DNA of 64,000 nucleotides from CAMTWB01 sp037441775 (lineage in GTDB: Bacteria; Desulfobacterota; Syntrophia; Syntrophales; CAMTWB01), in the NCBI GenBank assembly GCA_037441775.1, contig JBBIRO010000009.1, forward strand, positions 23,052 to 87,051, written 5' to 3'. The position numbers and the translations under genes were made by a program. The notes below the pieces were generated by a model. It ran no database searches, was not told where the DNA came from, and was given only the letters and a program-made list of their open reading frames with translations. This document shows, in pieces, positions 52,797-61,685 of the stretch (positions are counted from its first letter, which is position 1; every line of letters begins with the position of its first letter).

Positions 52797-52920
52797 GCTT
52801 TGCGGGGACGAAATAATGGAGAATTATCTCCAAAATATGGAGTTTCTTGCAGGGCGCGTTAGCGGCGGCATTGATTTAAGAGTTGCCCGCGCCAGCTCAA
52901 GGGGCCATGGCTGACCTGGG

Positions 52921-54243
52921 TCAGGGATCAGGCGGCTTTTTCAGGGAGGATACATCAATTCCCAGTTTCTTGACGCGGTGCCAGAGGCTCCGCTGGTTTA
53001 CCCCAAGAAGGTCGGCCGCCCGCGCCTGCACCCCGCCTGCGCGATTGAGGGCTTCAATAATCAAACCCCTCTCCAGGGCACGAAGACGTTCATCAAGGTT
53101 CGCCCCGGCTCCCAGGGCAGCTTCCGGCCCGCTCCAATCCGGGTTAATCCCGGCGGGCAGATGAAAGTATTCGATCACCCCCCTATCGGCCAGCACCGCC
53201 GCCCGTTCGATCACGTTCTTCAATTCCCGCACGTTGCCCGGCCAAGAATGGCCCAAAAGCCATTGCAGGGCACGGGGGGCAATCTCCGTCGCCGCGTGGC
53301 CGGCAAGAAAGCGCTGACAGAGCAGCAAAATATCCTCCCGTCTGGCCCGCAGCGGGGGAACCGCCAGGGGGAACACGTTCAGCCGGAAAAAAAGGTCCTC
53401 CCGGAACTGCCCCTTTCTTACCAGCTCTTCTATGTCCCTGTTCGTGGCGGCGATAAAACGCACATCCACCCGCAGCGACCGGACGCCGCCGACGCGCTCA
53501 ATTTCTTTTTCCTGCAGGACCCGCAAAAGTTTGGCCTGGGTTGGAAGCGGCATATCGCCAATTTCGTCGAGAAAGATCGTCCCGCCATGGGCCAGCTCGA
53601 ATTTGCCCTTCTTCTGCGCCACCGCCCCGGTAAAGGCCCCCCTTTCATGGCCGAAGAGTTCGCTCTCCAGGAGCCCTTCCGGAATCGCCACACAGTTGAT
53701 CTTGATTAACGCCCCCTCTTTGCGCAAGCTGTGCTCGTGCAGCGCCTCGGCCACCAGCTCCTTTCCCGTGCCGCTTTCTCCCGTAATCAGCACGGTCGTA
53801 TCAGTAGGGGCGACCTTCAGCATCTGGCCGAAGAGGTGGCGCATCACCTGGCTTTGGCCTATGATCCGGGGAAAGAGCTCGCGGGCCTCCACCTTGCCTA
53901 AGAGATCCGTCACCTGCGCAAATACCTGCGCGTAATATTCGGGTCTTGCCTTGGCCCGCCCCGGGAATTCTTCCGCCGACGGGGGCATGATCGGCAATTT
54001 TTCGCTGTCTTTTACAAACTTCATAACGGGCTTGATTACCTGCGAAAGAACGAGAAAACTACAGGCCAGGGTAATAAGCAACAGGGCGACGATCCCTAAG
54101 AAAAAAACCAGTTGAGAGCCGGGGGCGCCTTTTAGGTAGTATATTGTTAAATAGTGGGAGACCAGAGCGCTGATCAGGGAAATGCCGCCGAAGATCAGGG
54201 GGACCAGAATATAGAGGCTGAGGGGGATTTTACGATTTTTCAT
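52921..54243 (-). CDS. Membrane-anchored sigma-54 activator (NtrC family)
   Basis: 440 residues. Two N-terminal membrane helices (about 9-31 and 43-64) replace the usual receiver domain. The AAA+ domain has Walker A GESGTGKE (155-162), GAFTGA (202-207) that contacts sigma-54, Walker B GTIFLDEIGD and the arginine region WPGNVRELKN. A Fis-type helix-turn-helix lies near 400-430. A membrane-bound activator suggests it senses an envelope signal, perhaps pilin level. Follows the MshG-like gene by 15 bases, lying in the assembly operon and upstream of the sigma-54-driven pilin. Confidence 0.9.
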   Translation of the reverse strand: MKNRKIPLSLYILVPLIFGGISLISALVSHYLTIYYLKGAPGSQLVFFLGIVALLLITLACSFLVLSQVIKPVMKFVKDSEKLPIMPPSAEEFPGRAKARPEYYAQVFAQVTDLLGKVEARELFPRIIGQSQVMRHLFGQMLKVAPTDTTVLITGESGTGKELVAEALHEHSLRKEGALIKINCVAIPEGLLESELFGHERGAFTGAVAQKKGKFELAHGGTIFLDEIGDMPLPTQAKLLRVLQEKEIERVGGVRSLRVDVRFIAATNRDIEELVRKGQFREDLFFRLNVFPLAVPPLRARREDILLLCQRFLAGHAATEIAPRALQWLLGHSWPGNVRELKNVIERAAVLADRGVIEYFHLPAGINPDWSGPEAALGAGANLDERLRALERGLIIEALNRAGGVQARAADLLGVNQRSLWHRVKKLGIDVSSLKKPPDP

Positions 54244-54258
54244 AGGTTTTGTTGCCGG

Positions 54259-55500
54259 CTACTTCACCATCTTGGTCATATCCCACATGGGCAGGAAAAT
54301 AGCCAGGGCAAAGAAACCCACTACGACCGCAAGCCCCACCATCAGGATCGGTCCTACCGCGTCGGAAAGGGTTTTCACCTCGTAAGCAACCTCATCGTCA
54401 TAATGGGCTGTTATCTCCCGCAGCATTTCTTCAATGTTTCCCGATTCCTCGCCGATGGCAATCATGTCAACCACCATGGGAGTAAAGTGTTTGGCCGAGC
54501 GCAGAGGCTGGGCAATACCCTGACCTTCCCTGATCCGCTCGCGCACTTGATCCAGTTGATTCGAGATGGCCCTGTTGCCGATGGTCGCGGAAACTATTTC
54601 CATCGAAGTCATCACATGGACTCCGCTGGCATACAGGATCGCCATAATGCTGGCAAACCGGGACAGGGCCGCCTTCAGGAAGAGGGGGCCCAGCAACGGG
54701 ATCTTCAACAGCAGGTTATCGAGGGTAAGTCGGCCGCCGGCGGTCCGGAAAAAGCCCCTTAAGACAAAGATGGTCGCAAATATCACCCCCAACAGCAAGG
54801 CCCAGTAGTTTTTCAAAAAGTTGTACATCAGCACGGCTATCTGGGTCGGGAGGGGCAGATCCAGGCCGGCGGCGATAAATATCTGGGCAAATTTGGGGAT
54901 GACAAAGGTCAAAAGGACGATGAACGCCACCCCCAGCGCAATTAAAACGGTAAGCGGATATTGCAGGGCCGCCTTCATATCCGATTTAATTTTGGCCTCG
55001 TGTTCGATGATATAGGTCAGTCGTTGCAACACCTCCGGCACTGTGCCGCTTATCTCGCCGGCCTTAATCATGCTTACGTACAGCGGGGAAAATATCTGTG
55101 GATGCTTTTCAATCGCATCAAAAAGGGTCCCTCCTTGTCTGATGTCGGCGACCATCCGGGTGATGGCATTGCGGATGGCGGGGTTCGGGGTCTGGGCCTC
55201 CAGGACCTGAAGCAGTCTGATGATGGGCACGCCGGCCTTCATCATTGAGCGGAACTGCTTGGTGAAGATAATAAGTTCGCTCGCCTTGAAGGTGTTCATC
55301 ATCGCCCTGAGCCGGGCCAGTATGCCGCCGCCCTCCGAGCTGTAGCCGGAATAAGCCGCGTCCTTGCCGGCCGTTATCCTGGTCGGGACGTACCCTCGTT
55401 CGCCCAGCATATTTTCCGCCGCTTCGGAAGAATCGGCCTCTACTGAGCCTTTCACGGTTAAACCGTTTTTGTTTATCGCCTCGTAGGAAAAAACGGGCAT
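54259..55500 (-). CDS. Inner-membrane platform protein MshG/GspF/PilC-type
   Basis: 413 residues with two T2SF domains and three membrane helices (RQFRSMMKAGVPIIRLL, FASIMAILYASGVHVMTSME, GIGEESGN-like MIAIGEESGNIEEML). Couples the ATPase to pilin polymerisation. SD AGGAGGAG. It is 9 bases downstream of the mshE-like gene. MshG is the best name by order; GspF and PilC are equally similar by domain. Confidence 0.9.
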   Translation of the reverse strand: MPVFSYEAINKNGLTVKGSVEADSSEAAENMLGERGYVPTRITAGKDAAYSGYSSEGGGILARLRAMMNTFKASELIIFTKQFRSMMKAGVPIIRLLQVLEAQTPNPAIRNAITRMVADIRQGGTLFDAIEKHPQIFSPLYVSMIKAGEISGTVPEVLQRLTYIIEHEAKIKSDMKAALQYPLTVLIALGVAFIVLLTFVIPKFAQIFIAAGLDLPLPTQIAVLMYNFLKNYWALLLGVIFATIFVLRGFFRTAGGRLTLDNLLLKIPLLGPLFLKAALSRFASIMAILYASGVHVMTSMEIVSATIGNRAISNQLDQVRERIREGQGIAQPLRSAKHFTPMVVDMIAIGEESGNIEEMLREITAHYDDEVAYEVKTLSDAVGPILMVGLAVVVGFFALAIFLPMWDMTKMVK

Positions 55501-55509
55501 CGTCTCCTC

Positions 55510-57216
55510 CTAAACCATCACAGCCGAAGCGGCCTCTTCCAGGGTGGTAATTCCCCGCACAACCTTATCGGCCGCGTCATCTTTCAAGGTTCTGAGTTTC
55601 CCCCTCGCGGCCGCGGCCTGGGAAATCTCGCGCGCCGATTTAGCCTTTAGAATCATCTCCTGCACCTCGTCATCGTTGATCAGGACCTCGAAGATGCCGG
55701 TTCGTCCCTTGTAACCGGTATAGAAACATTGATAACAACCCTTCCCCCTTTTAAAATCAGGCTGCTCCACTTTATCCAGTCCCCAGACCTGGAGGGCGGC
55801 CTCCGGCGGGCGGTAGGATTCATAGCAGTAAGGACAGATGGTCCGGACCAGGCGCTGGGCAAAGGAGGTCAAAAGGACCGAGGCCACCAAAAACGGCTCG
55901 ATCCCCATGTCAATCAGCCGCACCACCGCGCCCGCCGCATCGTTGGTGTGCAGCGTACTCAAGACGCGATGGCCCGTCATGCCCGCCTGCACGCTGATTC
56001 CGGCCGTCTCGGCGTCCCGGATTTCCCCGACCATGATGATATCGGGATCCTGGCGGAGGATGGAGCGGAGTCCGTCGGCGAAGGTCATTCCGGCCCGTCT
56101 GTTCAACTGGACCTGCCGGACCCGTTCGATTCGGTACTCCACCGGGTCTTCCAGGGTGATGATATTGCTATCGGGACTATTGAGTTCCGCCAATATGGAA
56201 TAAAGACTCGTGCTCTTGCCGCTGCCCGTGGGACCGGTACTCAGGATCAGGCCGTAGGGCTTGCGGATAACGCTGTTGATCTTTTCCATATCTATTGACG
56301 CCATACCCAGCCTGTCCAAGGTATAGATGGCGGCGCTCATGTTGAGGAGCCTTAAGACCATGTTCTCTCCGAAGATGGTGGGTATTGTGGAGACCCGGAC
56401 ATTAATCTCTTTTTTTTCCATTCGCAGGGTAAAACGTCCGTCCTGCGGCATCCGGGCCAAGGTGATGTCCATATTAGCCAGGATCTTAATCCGTGCCACA
56501 ATGGGCAAAAAAAGGGATTTGGGGGGCGAGGGGACGTCATGGAGCTTGCCGTCTATCCGGAAGCGCACCTGCACGTTATTCTGCTGCGGGCTGATATGGA
56601 CGTCGCTGGCCCCCTCGCGGATCGCCTGGGCAAAGATCGAGTTCACCAGGCGGATTACCGGCGCCTCTCCGGCCAGGTCCTCCAGGGACGAAACCGTGAC
56701 ATCTTCCGCCACCTCGTCCTGGGGCTTGTCAGTTTCAGGTTGGGTCTCGATCTCCACCGCGTCCATGAGGCTGGAAAGTCCGGCCTGGGCGCCATAAATG
56801 CTATTGATAAGTTGATTAATATCCCGCTCGGAGGCGACCACCGGCTCGACTTCCGCATTGGTCATCATTTCCAGGGTATCGAGGGTGGAAATGTCAAGGG
56901 GGTCGGTCAAGGCCACGGTAAGCAACCGCCCCTTCCTTCTCAAGGGGCAAACGAGGTTTTTCTGGGCAAATTCTATCGGAATCAGACGGCTCAGATAGAT
57001 GTCGAGGGGATACTTATCGGGGGAAAAACTGTCGATCTTCAGTTGACGGCTGAGCAGATGAACAAGTTCCTGTTCCCTGATAACGTTGGCCTTGATGAGG
57101 TATTGGCCCAGCTTGAGGCCGCTTTGCTTCTGTTCCGCCAGGGCCTGGTTCAGTTGTTCTTCCGTCAGGAGCTTCCCCTCCAGGAGCATTTCGCCGAGTT
57201 TTTTCTTGATCATCAT
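55510..57216 (-). CDS. mshE: Pilus assembly ATPase, MshE-like with c-di-GMP-binding motifs
   Basis: 568 residues. The N-terminal MshEN domain shows the tandem 24-residue pattern twice, KLGEMLLEGKLLTEEQLNQ... and KLGQYLIKANVIREQEL..., as in c-di-GMP-binding MshE (Arg is replaced by Lys in both). The rest is the PilB/GspE ATPase: Walker A GPTGSGKST near 330, EDPVEYRIE, TLHTNDAAGA and the zinc cysteines CPYCYESY / CYQCFYTGYKGRT. No ribosome site is evident at the start. It is downstream of the ExeA-like gene by 17 bases. Binding of c-di-GMP is inferred, not shown. Confidence 0.9.
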   Translation of the reverse strand: MMIKKKLGEMLLEGKLLTEEQLNQALAEQKQSGLKLGQYLIKANVIREQELVHLLSRQLKIDSFSPDKYPLDIYLSRLIPIEFAQKNLVCPLRRKGRLLTVALTDPLDISTLDTLEMMTNAEVEPVVASERDINQLINSIYGAQAGLSSLMDAVEIETQPETDKPQDEVAEDVTVSSLEDLAGEAPVIRLVNSIFAQAIREGASDVHISPQQNNVQVRFRIDGKLHDVPSPPKSLFLPIVARIKILANMDITLARMPQDGRFTLRMEKKEINVRVSTIPTIFGENMVLRLLNMSAAIYTLDRLGMASIDMEKINSVIRKPYGLILSTGPTGSGKSTSLYSILAELNSPDSNIITLEDPVEYRIERVRQVQLNRRAGMTFADGLRSILRQDPDIIMVGEIRDAETAGISVQAGMTGHRVLSTLHTNDAAGAVVRLIDMGIEPFLVASVLLTSFAQRLVRTICPYCYESYRPPEAALQVWGLDKVEQPDFKRGKGCYQCFYTGYKGRTGIFEVLINDDEVQEMILKAKSAREISQAAAARGKLRTLKDDAADKVVRGITTLEEAASAVMV

Positions 57217-57233
57217 TTTATTTTGCGCTCAAT

Positions 57234-58841
57234 TCAAAAGGCGGTATAAAACACCGTGTCGCTATCCCATTTATCAATTACCCGGGACCGGGCGGATAAC
57301 TGTCGAGGCAACCTCTCTATTGATTTGGATGCCGATAATTCATCATAGAAAGTCTCTTTCATGTGGAGCGCAAAGACGACTCCACGATTGCTGTTCCAAT
57401 AGGCAAACAAGCGCAAGGGCGGCACATTGTCCGGTAATTTAAGCAACTGACTATAGGCTTCATCCAGGTTATTGTTACTCGTTACCTCCACCAGGTATGG
57501 CTTGTCCCGGGGAGGGGCCGTCTCGCTAATTATGGCCGGAATTATTATCTTCATCCCGGACCTGACGGCGTTGACGTCTGTTATCAGTGGATTGTGCTCC
57601 GCCAGTGTCTGCAAGCGACGCTTGGTGTAAACCCCGTAAATCTGCTGAATCACTTCCGACAAGGTGCTATGCCGGGAGATGGTCACCTGGCCCAAAATTT
57701 TGGGCATCTCCTTTGCCTGCTGAGTGGTTGCGGCAGCCTCTGGCGCGCTGTTGCCGGCAATCCCCGGCGATATGGCGGAGACTGCTGTTTCGGCCTTGGG
57801 GGCGGTTACGTTGGTGATCGTTGGGGAAAGCAAACTCTCGGGTTGCGGCGCCGTCACCGTGGCAACCGGAGATTTTGAGCCTGTTAACCCCGACAGATAT
57901 TCCCTTAGATATTGGTAATTAAAGCCCAGGCTATAGCCTGCCAGGATAAGGGCAAAAAGGAACCCGGTGATGGCAACGGGAATCAAGGGAAACTTCCTGG
58001 TCTTACGGACCGGCAGATGCGCGGCGCTGGCCTTGATGATAGAGGGCGCCGCCTTCTTCTGGTTCGAGACAATCATCGCCAGCATTATCTGATGGCACAG
58101 GGTGATAATCCGGCGCGGGTATCCCCTTGATTTGAGCCAGATTGTCCAGTAGGCTCGCAAATTGAAGAACGATGGAATGGTTTCTCCGGCCGCGGCCACC
58201 GCCAGCCGGTGATTTATCAAATTTTTTGTCTCACGAAAGCTTAAGGGATCTAAATATAGCAGTTGATTGATCCGATCGGCAAAATTACTATGGTCTTCGA
58301 GGAGTTTTTGAAATTCTTTCTGGGCAAAGATAACTATCTGGAGCAGCTTAAATTCGTTGGTTTCATAGTTCAAGAACTCCCGCAGTTTTTCCAGACAAAA
58401 AGGCGGGAGCTTCTGCCCTTCGTCAATGATCAAAACGATGATTTTCCCTTCTTCCAGCCCCTTTTGAAAGAGAAAGTTCTTGATTCTTTCCTTCAGATGC
58501 CACTCCGTTTCCGTCTCTTCCCCAAAGGCTATGCCGAATCCCTGTGCCACGGTCTGCAAAAATTCGCGGGGAGTGCTGAAATCGGGATCCAGGATCAACT
58601 GGGTCTCAAATTGGTCGACCTGCTCATTAAATTTTGCCAGTTTGATGAGGAGCTGACGACAGAGGGTGGTCTTCCCGGTTCCCACCTCTCCCAGAACCAC
58701 GTTCAGCCCGCGCTTTACCCTGATCGCCAGTTCGAGCTTTTGCAGGCATCCCCAGTGATTTTCCGAAAGATAAAAGAAATCAGGTTCCGGTGAATTAGAA
58801 AAGGGCTCTCTTTTCAAATCCAATATCGTGAAATATTTCAT
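57234..58841 (-). CDS. ExeA/MshM-like AAA ATPase with periplasmic domain
   Basis: 535 residues. Cytoplasmic AAA domain (EPFSNSPEPDFFYLS, Walker A GEVGTGKTT near 52, Walker B IIVLIIDEGQKL) of the ExeA family; one membrane helix about 290-312; then a Pro/Ala/Thr-rich periplasmic linker and a LysM-like or peptidoglycan-binding segment (ISRHSTLSEVIQQIYG... VRSGMKIIIP). ExeA helps secretins through the cell wall. It lies after the secretin gene with a 168-base gap that contains a 128-bp mobile element. Confidence 0.85.
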   Translation of the reverse strand: MKYFTILDLKREPFSNSPEPDFFYLSENHWGCLQKLELAIRVKRGLNVVLGEVGTGKTTLCRQLLIKLAKFNEQVDQFETQLILDPDFSTPREFLQTVAQGFGIAFGEETETEWHLKERIKNFLFQKGLEEGKIIVLIIDEGQKLPPFCLEKLREFLNYETNEFKLLQIVIFAQKEFQKLLEDHSNFADRINQLLYLDPLSFRETKNLINHRLAVAAAGETIPSFFNLRAYWTIWLKSRGYPRRIITLCHQIMLAMIVSNQKKAAPSIIKASAAHLPVRKTRKFPLIPVAITGFLFALILAGYSLGFNYQYLREYLSGLTGSKSPVATVTAPQPESLLSPTITNVTAPKAETAVSAISPGIAGNSAPEAAATTQQAKEMPKILGQVTISRHSTLSEVIQQIYGVYTKRRLQTLAEHNPLITDVNAVRSGMKIIIPAIISETAPPRDKPYLVEVTSNNNLDEAYSQLLKLPDNVPPLRLFAYWNSNRGVVFALHMKETFYDELSASKSIERLPRQLSARSRVIDKWDSDTVFYTAF

Positions 58842-58867
58842 CGAAGCACATCCGAAGTTAGAGCATT

Positions 58868-59011
58868 AAGCATTCGTAACTACGTTCAAAATGAGAAATA
58901 CACCCGACCAGGCTTTTCGTGTCTGAAAAGTCGTCAGCAGGTTAATGGAGAAATGCCTTGTTTCTTATTCGGACTCTTGTATTCAGAATGCCTGAGTAGT
59001 TACAAGCATTC
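58868..59011. mobile_element. 128-bp miniature element with 8-bp target duplication (IS66-like ends)
   Basis: Element 58876-59003 has ends GTAACTAC and GTAGTTAC (perfect inverted 8 bp), flanked on both sides by the direct repeat AAGCATTC (58868-58875 and 59004-59011). GTAA termini and 8-bp target duplications are hallmarks of IS66-family ends. No transposase inside; most likely a non-autonomous miniature element. The right duplication overlaps the secretin stop codon. It separates the secretin and ATPase genes. Confidence 0.75.
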
Positions 59012-60593
59012 ATTGCTTAGCCGGCGGTGGCGATAAAGCAACTGTCCGGGGCGGCAGGATCGAAGGGGTGATGAAAATCAGCACCTCCTCCATCGTGTGA
59101 TGCCTGCCCTGACTTTTGAACAACCACTGGAACAAAGGGACTGTCATTAAAAAGGGAATTCCCGTCTCGGAATCATCCCGCTTGTGTTTCGTCAGGCCGG
59201 AGATGACGATCGTTTCTCCATCATTCACGATCAGGGTGGTCTCGGTGAGCTTCTTGATGATGAAGGGATTGCCCTCCACCGTGCGGGTACGATCCACCTC
59301 GTCCTTTTTTACCAGGATTTTCATCTTCAGGTTCCTGCCGTCAATAACATGGGGGGTGATCTCGAGCCTTAAGACGGCATCCTGAAATTGCACTGACCGG
59401 CCCCCATCCTTGTCCGTGGTAATAAAGGGGATCCGCTCCCCGTTTTCGGTGAAGGCCTTCTGATTATCGAGAGTGGTGATGGAGGGAGATGAAAGGATGT
59501 TGAGCTTCCCATCTTTCTGCAGGGCGTTAAGCTGGACCTCCAGGATATTAGCCCCGATGGAGCCGAACATCAGACCCAAGGATCCCGTCGCGCCCGCCGT
59601 CACAGCGGCGCCGGGCAAGTTTACGCCGAAACCCTGTCCGCCGATTCCCATTGCGCCGGAAGTAGGGTTATACCCGCCGGAAAAGGCCGTACCGGGGGGA
59701 ATGGTGGCGCCTACCCCGCCCGTCCCGCCGGGGGTTACCCACAAACCCTGATCGCCTATCTTCTGACCATAAATCCCGCCCCACTGGATGCCCAGGTTGC
59801 GGGCCGTATCTTTCGTGGTTTCAATGATGTTGGCCTTGATCAGAATCTGATACGCGGGCTTGTCTATCTTCTCAATCAGGGGAATGATCCGCTTGATATC
59901 ATCGCGGCCGGCCTGGATGATGAGGGAGTTGGTATGTTCATCCACCCGTACGGAGCCCCTGGCCTTCCCTGCCGCATCTTTAGTTATGAACTCCTGGATG
60001 TTTTCCCTGAGGAGCTTGGCATCCGCATAATCCACATTCACCATCACCGTAAGCAAGGGTTCAATAAGCCGGACCGCCTGCTGCTGTGCCAGCCGCTTCT
60101 CCTTGGCCGCCGCGATGCGGAGATCCCGCTCCATTTCTTCGATGGTCATTACCCGGATTATTTCCCCCTCCCAGAGATAGGTAAGACCCTGGCTGCGCAG
60201 GATCCCTATAAACACCTGGTCCCAGGGGATTTCCTTGAAGTCGAAGGTGATCTCCCCCTTGATCTCGTTATTAATCAGGAGGTGTATGCCACCGATGCGG
60301 GCCAGCGAGCGTAAGACTGCCTTAACCTCGGCTTGACGCATCTTGAGGTTTACACTGACCGTGGGCAGCGGCCTGGGGGAGGTTTCCTCGGGCAGCTTGA
60401 TCTCGGGGAGTTGGATCTCCCTGAGCCGTTGCACCGGGGAGTGCCCTTTTGATTCGCTGGCGAGGGCCTCCCATTTTTCGAAAAATGGATCCTTCACGGC
60501 CTGTTTTGCCGGACCACAGGAAATGATCAGCAGTACAAGCGTCAGAGCAGGCCACAGACATAAATACTTCTGCGGGAAAAATGTCCTCTTCAT
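59010..60593 (-). CDS. mshL: Pilus secretin, MshL-like
   Basis: 527 residues from ATG 60593 (GGGAGG ahead; a longer in-frame start lacks one). Signal ends in a lipobox LLIISCGP, so it is a lipoprotein. Order: an N-terminal secretin/TonB short N domain (VSVNLKMRQAEVKAVLRSLARIGG), N1-type repeats (SLIIQAGRDDIKRIIPLIEKID), and the secretin beta domain (LSSPSITTLDNQKAF, VPLFQWLFKSQGRHH... LIFITPSILP). It makes the outer-membrane pilus channel. A glycine-rich insert lies at about 310-370. Confidence 0.92.
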   Translation of the reverse strand: MKRTFFPQKYLCLWPALTLVLLIISCGPAKQAVKDPFFEKWEALASESKGHSPVQRLREIQLPEIKLPEETSPRPLPTVSVNLKMRQAEVKAVLRSLARIGGIHLLINNEIKGEITFDFKEIPWDQVFIGILRSQGLTYLWEGEIIRVMTIEEMERDLRIAAAKEKRLAQQQAVRLIEPLLTVMVNVDYADAKLLRENIQEFITKDAAGKARGSVRVDEHTNSLIIQAGRDDIKRIIPLIEKIDKPAYQILIKANIIETTKDTARNLGIQWGGIYGQKIGDQGLWVTPGGTGGVGATIPPGTAFSGGYNPTSGAMGIGGQGFGVNLPGAAVTAGATGSLGLMFGSIGANILEVQLNALQKDGKLNILSSPSITTLDNQKAFTENGERIPFITTDKDGGRSVQFQDAVLRLEITPHVIDGRNLKMKILVKKDEVDRTRTVEGNPFIIKKLTETTLIVNDGETIVISGLTKHKRDDSETGIPFLMTVPLFQWLFKSQGRHHTMEEVLIFITPSILPPRTVALSPPPAKQ

Positions 60594-60637
60594 GGTTATA
60601 CCTCCCTTCCTACCTTCCTCCCTCCTGCAGATGCACT

Positions 60638-61141
60638 TCACTCTTGCAGAGACACTTCAAACCTATGCTTATTTGCCTTGTCTTCGATGATTATCTTGTC
60701 GGGGAAGATCTGCCTTAAGATATACCCTTCGTTCTCCAAGGATTCATTGATATTATATTCCATGTTATTGATAATCGCTATTTTTTTACCCCATAATTCA
60801 AGAAAACCGCTATAAACAAACTGTGGCTTCTTCGCCGCCCCTGCGGCCGCCCGGCTAAATACCCAGTTGTTGTATTTAACCCGTTCGATAAAGGGGTTTT
60901 TCCCCCATCGCGCTTCCGCCCGGCCGATCAAGTAGTCATATTTTGCTGGCGTAGTCGTCTGTTTCAACTTAGCCGCGGTAGCGAATACCAACTCTTTAAT
61001 CTCCTGCTCGTTCCCCGTTTCGACCTTCGGTGGGACAACCTTCGTTTTGGTGGGGGCAAGCGCCAGATCATAAACGGCATAAATGACGACTATCGTCAGG
61101 ATGGCGAAGATCACTTTTTGACTGTTTGTCTGCTTAGGCAT
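60638..61141 (-). CDS. PilP/MshK-like pilus alignment protein
   Basis: 167 residues, one membrane helix (about 9-27) and a C-terminal beta domain (about 90-167, PQFVYSGFLELWGKKIAIINNMEYNI) like the HR domain of GspC/PilP. It would link inner-membrane PilO-like proteins to the secretin. Position between PilO-like and secretin genes matches MshK. Identity is by position and fold. Confidence 0.75.
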   Translation of the reverse strand: MPKQTNSQKVIFAILTIVVIYAVYDLALAPTKTKVVPPKVETGNEQEIKELVFATAAKLKQTTTPAKYDYLIGRAEARWGKNPFIERVKYNNWVFSRAAAGAAKKPQFVYSGFLELWGKKIAIINNMEYNINESLENEGYILRQIFPDKIIIEDKANKHRFEVSLQE

Positions 61142-61147
61142 GGCCGA

Positions 61148-61666
61148 TCAACTCACCTCGATATTAACTTTTAGCATAAAAACCGTCCCCAGCGTGGTTT
61201 GCCTGATTTGCATCTCCGCAGTCCTGGTTACATAGGGCAATCCATTTATGGCTATGAGGAAGTTACGAAAATCAAACAAATCTCCCTTGAGTTCCGTTAC
61301 CACCGCAATTCTGGTCGTTTCCTTGACCAAGGCGTCCATGTCCGGAGCAATCAGGACGGCCGTAAGGTTATTTTTCTGCGCCATCTCCTGGATAGTCTGC
61401 TTTACCTTGCCGATCTCGTCCCGGGGTATTTTGGCCGGCGCCGGAAAAGGAAGACTCTGCGAAGCCTTGACGTTAAGTCTTTTCTGCAAGTCCTGGAACA
61501 GGGGCAGGGCCACCTGCTGGACGTCAATCCGTTTTTTCAAAAGGTCTATTTTGCCTTCATTTTTGCGAGCCGTTCCCGAGAGGGGCAGCAACCCGGCGAA
61601 TACATATATGAGAATCCCGAAAAGGCAAAACAAAAGGTATATTAAGCTTTGTCGTGGAATATTCAA
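61148..61666 (-). CDS. PilO/MshJ-like pilus alignment protein
   Basis: 172 residues. A TTG start at 61666 is chosen: GGGGCGACTGAC lies just ahead, the first residues lead into the single membrane helix (LIYLLFCLFGILIYVFAGL), and longer starts extend into pilM. A coiled-coil then a ferredoxin-like domain (VVTELKGDLFDFRNFLIAINGLPYVTRTAEMQI) follow, as in PilO/GspM. It comes directly after the PilM-PilN gene. Confidence 0.8.
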   Translation of the reverse strand: MNIPRQSLIYLLFCLFGILIYVFAGLLPLSGTARKNEGKIDLLKKRIDVQQVALPLFQDLQKRLNVKASQSLPFPAPAKIPRDEIGKVKQTIQEMAQKNNLTAVLIAPDMDALVKETTRIAVVTELKGDLFDFRNFLIAINGLPYVTRTAEMQIRQTTLGTVFMLKVNIEVS

Positions 61667-61685
61667 GTCAGTCGCCCCATTGGCA

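Larger units (their letters stand above)
52364..52920. other. Intergenic region between major pilin gene and its activator
   Basis: No gene. Holds the pilin's ribosome site and sigma-54 promoter, then the miniature inverted-repeat element at 52621-52796. Activator binding sites expected 100-200 bases upstream of the promoter were not identified. Confidence 0.6.

Noticed and set aside
52521..52862. Short plus-strand frame across 52.5-52.9 kb
   Set aside because: It runs through the inverted-repeat element and its hairpin.
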